Of a DNA stretch of 64,000 nt, positions 59,951 to 64,000 are shown in pieces; position 1 is the stretch's first letter; each line of letters opens with the position of its first letter. This DNA is from Ignavibacteriota bacterium (GTDB lineage Bacteria > Bacteroidota > Ignavibacteria > UBA10030 > UBA6906): the NCBI GenBank assembly GCA_016707525.1, contig JADJHP010000009.1, positions 124,001 to 188,000 of the forward strand, read 5' to 3'. A program made the position numbers and the translations under genes. The notes below the pieces were generated by a model, which worked only from the letters and a program-made list of their open reading frames with translations, was not told where the DNA came from and searched no databases.

Positions 59951-61453
59951 ATGAACCGCCCTTCGTTACCCCGGCGTCTCTATCCCATCGCTGCACTGTT
60001 ACTGCTTCTTCTTCCCTCCGCCTATGCGCAGGACTACGTCCTGATCGGCTGGAGCGAGTCAGGCATGCATTGCATCAATAAAGACTTTTCCAAGATGGCG
60101 TTGATGCCCCCGGGAAATACCCTCCGGGCACAGCTGATCCATCGACTACCCGATGGCCTCCCCCAGGCGGTCACGACCGGATTCACGGTCGAGTATTCCA
60201 TTCCAAACAACACGACCTCCATCACCAAGACCAATTTCTGGACCTACGCAAAGACGCTGTTCGGACTTGCCCAGGACCTCCCCGCCAATGTTGGCCTGTC
60301 CGGCAAAGGGCTTGCTGGCTTCATGGATACGACCGGGAACAGCTTCGTCGCTACGGGCATCCCCGTGATGCCGTATGCGGATTCCAACACCACGAAGCTC
60401 GCCCCCTACCAGCTCGCTCACCTCGTTGCGAAGGATCCCGCATCAGGAGAAGTGCTGGCGACCACCGATATCGTCATCCCCGTGAGCAACGAGGTCGGCT
60501 GCGCACAGTCGGGGTGCCACAGCTCTGAAGCGGATGTCCTCAATGACCACGAGTCGGTGACCGGGTTCAGCAAGACCGGTCCCGTGTTGTGCGGCAAGTG
60601 TCACGCCTCCGCCGGCGCAGGACTTCCCGGCAACGGGAGCGTGATGTCGCTCTCCATGGCGGTGCACAACAAGCATAAGAACCGCGTCGGCACCGCAACG
60701 TCCATCGCGGCATGTTACAAATGCCATCCCGGCCCGACGACACAGTGCCTGCGCGATGTGATGTCCACCAACCCTGTCAAGCCGATGATCTGCCAGGATT
60801 GCCACGGAACCATGGCCACCCTGGTCACTTCGTTGACGAACGGACGCAGGCCGTGGCTGGACGAACCTTCGTGCGGCGACTCCAGCTGCCACGGCAGCAG
60901 CTTCTCGGAAGAAGCAGGCAAGATGTTCAGAGAGTCACGCGGACATGGCAAACTCTTCTGCTCGGTGTGCCACGGAAGCCCGCATGCGATCCTTCCCTCT
61001 CGTGAGGCGAACGACAATCTCCAGAGCATACGTTTGCAGGGAACCGCCGCACCGATGCGCGACTGCCGCGTCTGCCACGCTCTGGTGATCCCGGTCTTCG
61101 GCCCTCATGGCATCAGTTTCAATCCGACGTCCGTGAAGGAAGCCGGTGTCCCGGTGGTCAATGCCCTCGCACAGAACTATCCCAATCCATTCAACCCATC
61201 CACATCCATTCGCGTCTCGCTCGCTCACCCGGGCTTTGTCACGCTGCAGGTCTTCGACCACCTCGGAAGAACGGTCCGCACCATCGCAAAGGACGTCCGC
61301 GATGCAGGGAACTGGGTCGAAGAATGGCGTGGGGATGACGACGGCGGCCGCCCGGTAGCAAGCGGGGTGTACTTCTGCAGGCTGACGGTGCAGGACATGG
61401 ATGGCACCGGGACGGGCTTCACGTCCACGGTCAAGATGCTCCTCGTGCGCTGA
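59951..61453 (+). CDS. Extracellular multihaem c-type cytochrome with T9SS sorting domain
   Basis: 500 residues. A signal peptide (1-26, ending PSAYAQ) precedes a domain without haem motifs (27-180; LIGWSESGMHC...). Seven haem-attachment motifs follow between about 183 and 377: five CXXCH (CGKCH, CYKCH, CQDCH, CSVCH, CRVCH) and two CX4CH (CAQSGCH, CGDSSCH). The end (about 400-500: ALAQNYPNPFNPSTSIRV... SGVYFCRLTVQ) is a T9SS type A-like sorting domain. The product should be haem-loaded in the periplasm and then placed on the surface, which suits extracellular electron transfer. AGGAGG lies 5 nt before the ATG. No reductase or electron-transfer partner gene adjoins it. Confidence 0.85.
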   Translation: MNRPSLPRRLYPIAALLLLLLPSAYAQDYVLIGWSESGMHCINKDFSKMALMPPGNTLRAQLIHRLPDGLPQAVTTGFTVEYSIPNNTTSITKTNFWTYAKTLFGLAQDLPANVGLSGKGLAGFMDTTGNSFVATGIPVMPYADSNTTKLAPYQLAHLVAKDPASGEVLATTDIVIPVSNEVGCAQSGCHSSEADVLNDHESVTGFSKTGPVLCGKCHASAGAGLPGNGSVMSLSMAVHNKHKNRVGTATSIAACYKCHPGPTTQCLRDVMSTNPVKPMICQDCHGTMATLVTSLTNGRRPWLDEPSCGDSSCHGSSFSEEAGKMFRESRGHGKLFCSVCHGSPHAILPSREANDNLQSIRLQGTAAPMRDCRVCHALVIPVFGPHGISFNPTSVKEAGVPVVNALAQNYPNPFNPSTSIRVSLAHPGFVTLQVFDHLGRTVRTIAKDVRDAGNWVEEWRGDDDGGRPVASGVYFCRLTVQDMDGTGTGFTSTVKMLLVR

Positions 61454-61469
61454 CCTTCTCCAGGTCAGC
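61449..61469. terminator. Shared hairpin containing both stop codons
   Basis: GCTGACCT and AGGTCAGC form a perfect 8-bp stem with the 5-nt loop TCTCC. The left arm contains the cytochrome TGA, the right arm the complement of the kinase TGA. There is no T-tract. Confidence 0.5.
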
Positions 61470-64000
61470 CGGGAAAGCGGATGGCAATGCGGGTACCGTG
61501 GGGGACCGTCAGACTGAAGGTCCCCCCGATCTGTTCGGTGAGCGACATGACAAGGGTCATGCCCATCGACGTCAGGGACCTGGGATCCGTGCCCGGCGGC
61601 ATGCCGCACCCGGTATCCTCGACGATCAATTCCACTTCCGCGGACGAGAGACGGCGCGCTTTCACGTACAGCTTCCCTTCCGCTCCCGCCGGGAAGGCAT
61701 GCTTCAATGCGTTCGAGATGAGCTCGTTCACAATGAGCCCGCACGGGATCGCCGTATCGACGGGCAGATGGACCTCGTCCGTTTCCATGTCCACCGTCAC
61801 GGTCGTGATACTGTAGGAACGGACGAGGTCATTGGTGACGGTCCGCAGATAGTCCCCGAAGTCGATCCCGGCCAGCATCTCCGATCGGTACAGCTTTTCA
61901 TGGATCAGCGCCATCGAGCGGACGCGCGTTTGACTGGCAAAGAATGCCGCACGAATCGTGGGGTCGGCGATGCGCGCCGACTGCAGGTTGAGCAGGCTCG
62001 AAATGACCTGCAGGTTATTCTTGACGCGATGGTGGACCTCCTTCAACAACACTTCCTTCTCGCGCAGCGACGACTTCAACCGGTCCTCCGCCCGCTTCAC
62101 TTCCGCGACATCCCACGCCATGTCGGCGAATTGCACCACCGTGTCGATGTCCTGCTGCGTGTAGTCCGTCGCCTTGTTCCCGATCCCCAGGATCGCCACG
62201 ATGAGGTTGCCGCGGAAGATCGGAACCGCCAATTCCCTCTGCACATGCGCATGGCCCGGCGGGAGCCCCTTCCGGTGAGGTAACGCCATGTAGTCGTTGT
62301 GGATCACCGGCCGCCGCTCCCTGACGCAATCGATCCACACCCCGGCCTCATCCAGGGCATAGTGCGTGCCCTTCCCCTCGGCATGACAGAACTCCTTGAG
62401 TGTCCGCGTGCTCCACGTTTGCAGCGTCAGCGTCTTCTGATCCGGTTCCAGGAAATGATAGAATCCGATCGGACTCCCCGTCAGGGTCCCGACCTCATCC
62501 AGCGTCTCACGCAGGAGCTCTTCCGTCGTATGGTCGCGGGCAAAATCGGTCAACCGCAACCGCGAACTCCTGATCTCCTCGGCAAGCCGACGGTCGGTGA
62601 TGTCCTCGAACATGCCAAGAAGTCCCGTGACGTTGCCATGCGGGTCCCGGTAGGGCACCTTGATCACCCGGATCCATCGCGACCGGCCGGGGAGCTGATA
62701 CTCTTCCTGCACGTCAATGGCCCGGTTCTCTTCGAAGACGATGCGGTCTCCTGCCTGGTACTCCTCCGCAAGCTGACGCGGGAAAAGATCAAGGTCCGAT
62801 CTCCCGACGATCTCATCCGGCAGGATCCCCAGGTCGTGCGCGAATGCCGCATTGCAGGAACGGTAGCGCGAGTCCCTGTCCTTGATGAAGATGCGCACCG
62901 GCAGATGCTCGACCAGGTTCCTGTTCAGCGACTCGCTCTCACGCAGCCGTTCGATCACCGCGCGCCGGTCCGTGATGTCTTCGAAGACCATGAGCGTATG
63001 GCCGGGCTGCACCTCGCCTTCATGCATCAACGGGAAGGCGCTCCCGATCAACCAGATGATGGGCGAACCCTCTGTCCGTTGCACCCCGAATGTCAGATCC
63101 ATCACCGGCCTGCGGGTGTGGGCGACGACGACCGAGGGCATCTGATCCGGCGGAACGGGGGTCCCATCCTCATGGACAACAGCGTGGAACACTCCCCGCA
63201 AACTGAAACGCTTCGCCGTGGTGGCAGGCAGACGCAGGATGCGGATCGCCGACGGATTCGCATCGATGACGTCGCCGCTATCATCCACATAGATCACACC
63301 CTGGTACATGCCTTCATAGAGCTGGCGGTACAGATCGCGGCTCTCGACCAGCAACACGCGGGATTCCGTCTCCCGGCGGCGGCTCGCCTTGAGATCCCGC
63401 CTCCAGAGAAAGAGAATGGCGAACGCACTCGCGAGCGTAAAAAGCGTGATGAAGAACCCCATCGTCTCCGCGCGGACGCGCAGCGGATTCCTGATCACAT
63501 CTTCAGGGAGCAGCGCGATCACCGACCACGGCATATCGGCAACATCGGTGGCGTATGCATACACCCTCCTCCCGTGATGGTCGGTCGCCATGAAAAAACC
63601 CCGTTCACCCCGCGCCGCCCGCACCTCTGGCAGCACCACCCTGTCCGCCGGGAACGCCTGCCACCCCCCCTGATGCTCTGCATCGGAGGCAGCAGAGAAG
63701 GCAACAACAGAGTTGTCATCCGATCGCACGAACTCACACACCGGGGTGGTCCTGGATGAGTCCACAGCCTCAAGGAACGGGAACAGAAATGCGGTGGGAT
63801 CGACCCGTAACAACAGATACAGGGGCGGAATGTCGTTGATACCGGTGAGGTCCAGCGGAGCGAGAACGTCAAGATGGGTGACGGGCACCCGGGCGGAATC
63901 ACTGTGGAAATCGGTGAAGAGCGGCTTCCCATGGTCACGGACGTCTCTCAGAAGCAACGGCATGCGGAGGCCAACCACCGGGCGGTCGCCGCTGGCATGG
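61465..64000 (-). CDS. Sensor histidine kinase (PAS-PAS-GAF-HisKA_2), N-terminus beyond the window
   Basis: Open to the right edge; about 844 residues visible. An extracytoplasmic sensor region (to about residue 165) precedes a membrane helix (FFITLFTLASAFAILFLW). Then come PAS (YEGMYQGVIYVDDSGDVIDA), a second PAS (LPVRIFIKDRDSRYRSCNAA) with its PAC region, GAF (about 460-630), the HisKA_2 dimer and phosphate-acceptor site VLLKEVHHRVKNNLQVISSL, and a HATPase domain (NELISNALKHAF, EDTGCGMPPG). HisKA_2/HWE-related kinases usually signal to stand-alone receivers. No response regulator is in view. The stimulus is unknown. Confidence 0.9.
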   Translation of the reverse strand, partial: HASGDRPVVGLRMPLLLRDVRDHGKPLFTDFHSDSARVPVTHLDVLAPLDLTGINDIPPLYLLLRVDPTAFLFPFLEAVDSSRTTPVCEFVRSDDNSVVAFSAASDAEHQGGWQAFPADRVVLPEVRAARGERGFFMATDHHGRRVYAYATDVADMPWSVIALLPEDVIRNPLRVRAETMGFFITLFTLASAFAILFLWRRDLKASRRRETESRVLLVESRDLYRQLYEGMYQGVIYVDDSGDVIDANPSAIRILRLPATTAKRFSLRGVFHAVVHEDGTPVPPDQMPSVVVAHTRRPVMDLTFGVQRTEGSPIIWLIGSAFPLMHEGEVQPGHTLMVFEDITDRRAVIERLRESESLNRNLVEHLPVRIFIKDRDSRYRSCNAAFAHDLGILPDEIVGRSDLDLFPRQLAEEYQAGDRIVFEENRAIDVQEEYQLPGRSRWIRVIKVPYRDPHGNVTGLLGMFEDITDRRLAEEIRSSRLRLTDFARDHTTEELLRETLDEVGTLTGSPIGFYHFLEPDQKTLTLQTWSTRTLKEFCHAEGKGTHYALDEAGVWIDCVRERRPVIHNDYMALPHRKGLPPGHAHVQRELAVPIFRGNLIVAILGIGNKATDYTQQDIDTVVQFADMAWDVAEVKRAEDRLKSSLREKEVLLKEVHHRVKNNLQVISSLLNLQSARIADPTIRAAFFASQTRVRSMALIHEKLYRSEMLAGIDFGDYLRTVTNDLVRSYSITTVTVDMETDEVHLPVDTAIPCGLIVNELISNALKHAFPAGAEGKLYVKARRLSSAEVELIVEDTGCGMPPGTDPRSLTSMGMTLVMSLTEQIGGTFSLTVPHGTRIAIRFPG

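Overview
The window (about 60% G+C by eye) looks like a chromosomal stretch from a Gram-negative bacterium of the FCB superphylum, probably Ignavibacteriota/Chlorobi-like or a relative. The placement rests on two secreted proteins that end in T9SS type A-like sorting domains (YPNPFN..., at 42986-44125 and 59951-61453), a complete moxR-DUF58-batABCDE cluster, and a DUF5916 outer-membrane protein. I saw no rRNA, tRNA, CRISPR array, transposase, integrase or phage gene. The window is almost wholly coding, and both edge genes are cut.

Layout. 1-3.9 kb: end of an RsbRD-like protein, an OmpA-type envelope protein, a DinB-fold protein, an unknown protein and an HhH-GPD DNA glycosylase. 3.9-13.6 kb (minus): phosphofructokinase, a glycoside hydrolase split by a 1-nt frameshift, a 1182-residue coiled-coil protein and an 833-residue TPR/TM/TolB-like protein; the last three probably form one transcription unit. 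13.6-20.5 kb: thioredoxin-like lipoprotein, queF with its queuosine-precursor transporter, cold-shock protein with a long leader, a 49-codon gene, a GroES-like protein, a DUF6600-type secreted protein, a carbamoyltransferase, a DksA-like zinc-finger protein and a secreted glutathione peroxidase. 20.5-26.8 kb: pyruvate dehydrogenase operon aceE-aceF-lpdA (aceF frameshifted) with a divergent lipoate ligase. 26.9-35.1 kb: eight-gene Bat/aerotolerance operon. 35.5-44.7 kb: ada, CHAD plus exopolyphosphatase, EamA exporter, small envelope proteins, YchF-like GTPase, secreted zinc phospholipase/nuclease. 44.7-48.3 kb: agmatine-to-putrescine pair aguA-aguB and an MFS exporter. 48.3-57.9 kb: protein and amino-acid scavenging set (M28, C69 and M3 peptidases, L-serine dehydratase, DUF5916 barrel). 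57.9-64 kb: transglutaminase-like membrane protein, YjbQ, an extracellular multihaem cytochrome and a PAS/GAF histidine kinase.

Together the genes suggest a heterotroph that takes up peptides and amino acids, burns pyruvate through a lipoylated AceE-type dehydrogenase, may move electrons outside the cell, and invests in envelope and stress maintenance. Promoters are readable by eye: many genes carry TTGnnn-N16/17-TATATT or TATCTT elements, unlike the TTTG/TAnnTTTG promoters known from Bacteroidetes.

Most worth a second look: two 1-nt frameshifts in the identical context TGCCCCG; a 49-codon gene with its own ribosome-binding site and terminator; alternative pairings in the cold-shock leader; a 12-bp sequence shared by two divergent peptidase promoter regions; a repeat cluster at 50.0-50.24 kb; and the coiled-coil/TolB-like protein pair, which matches no system I know.
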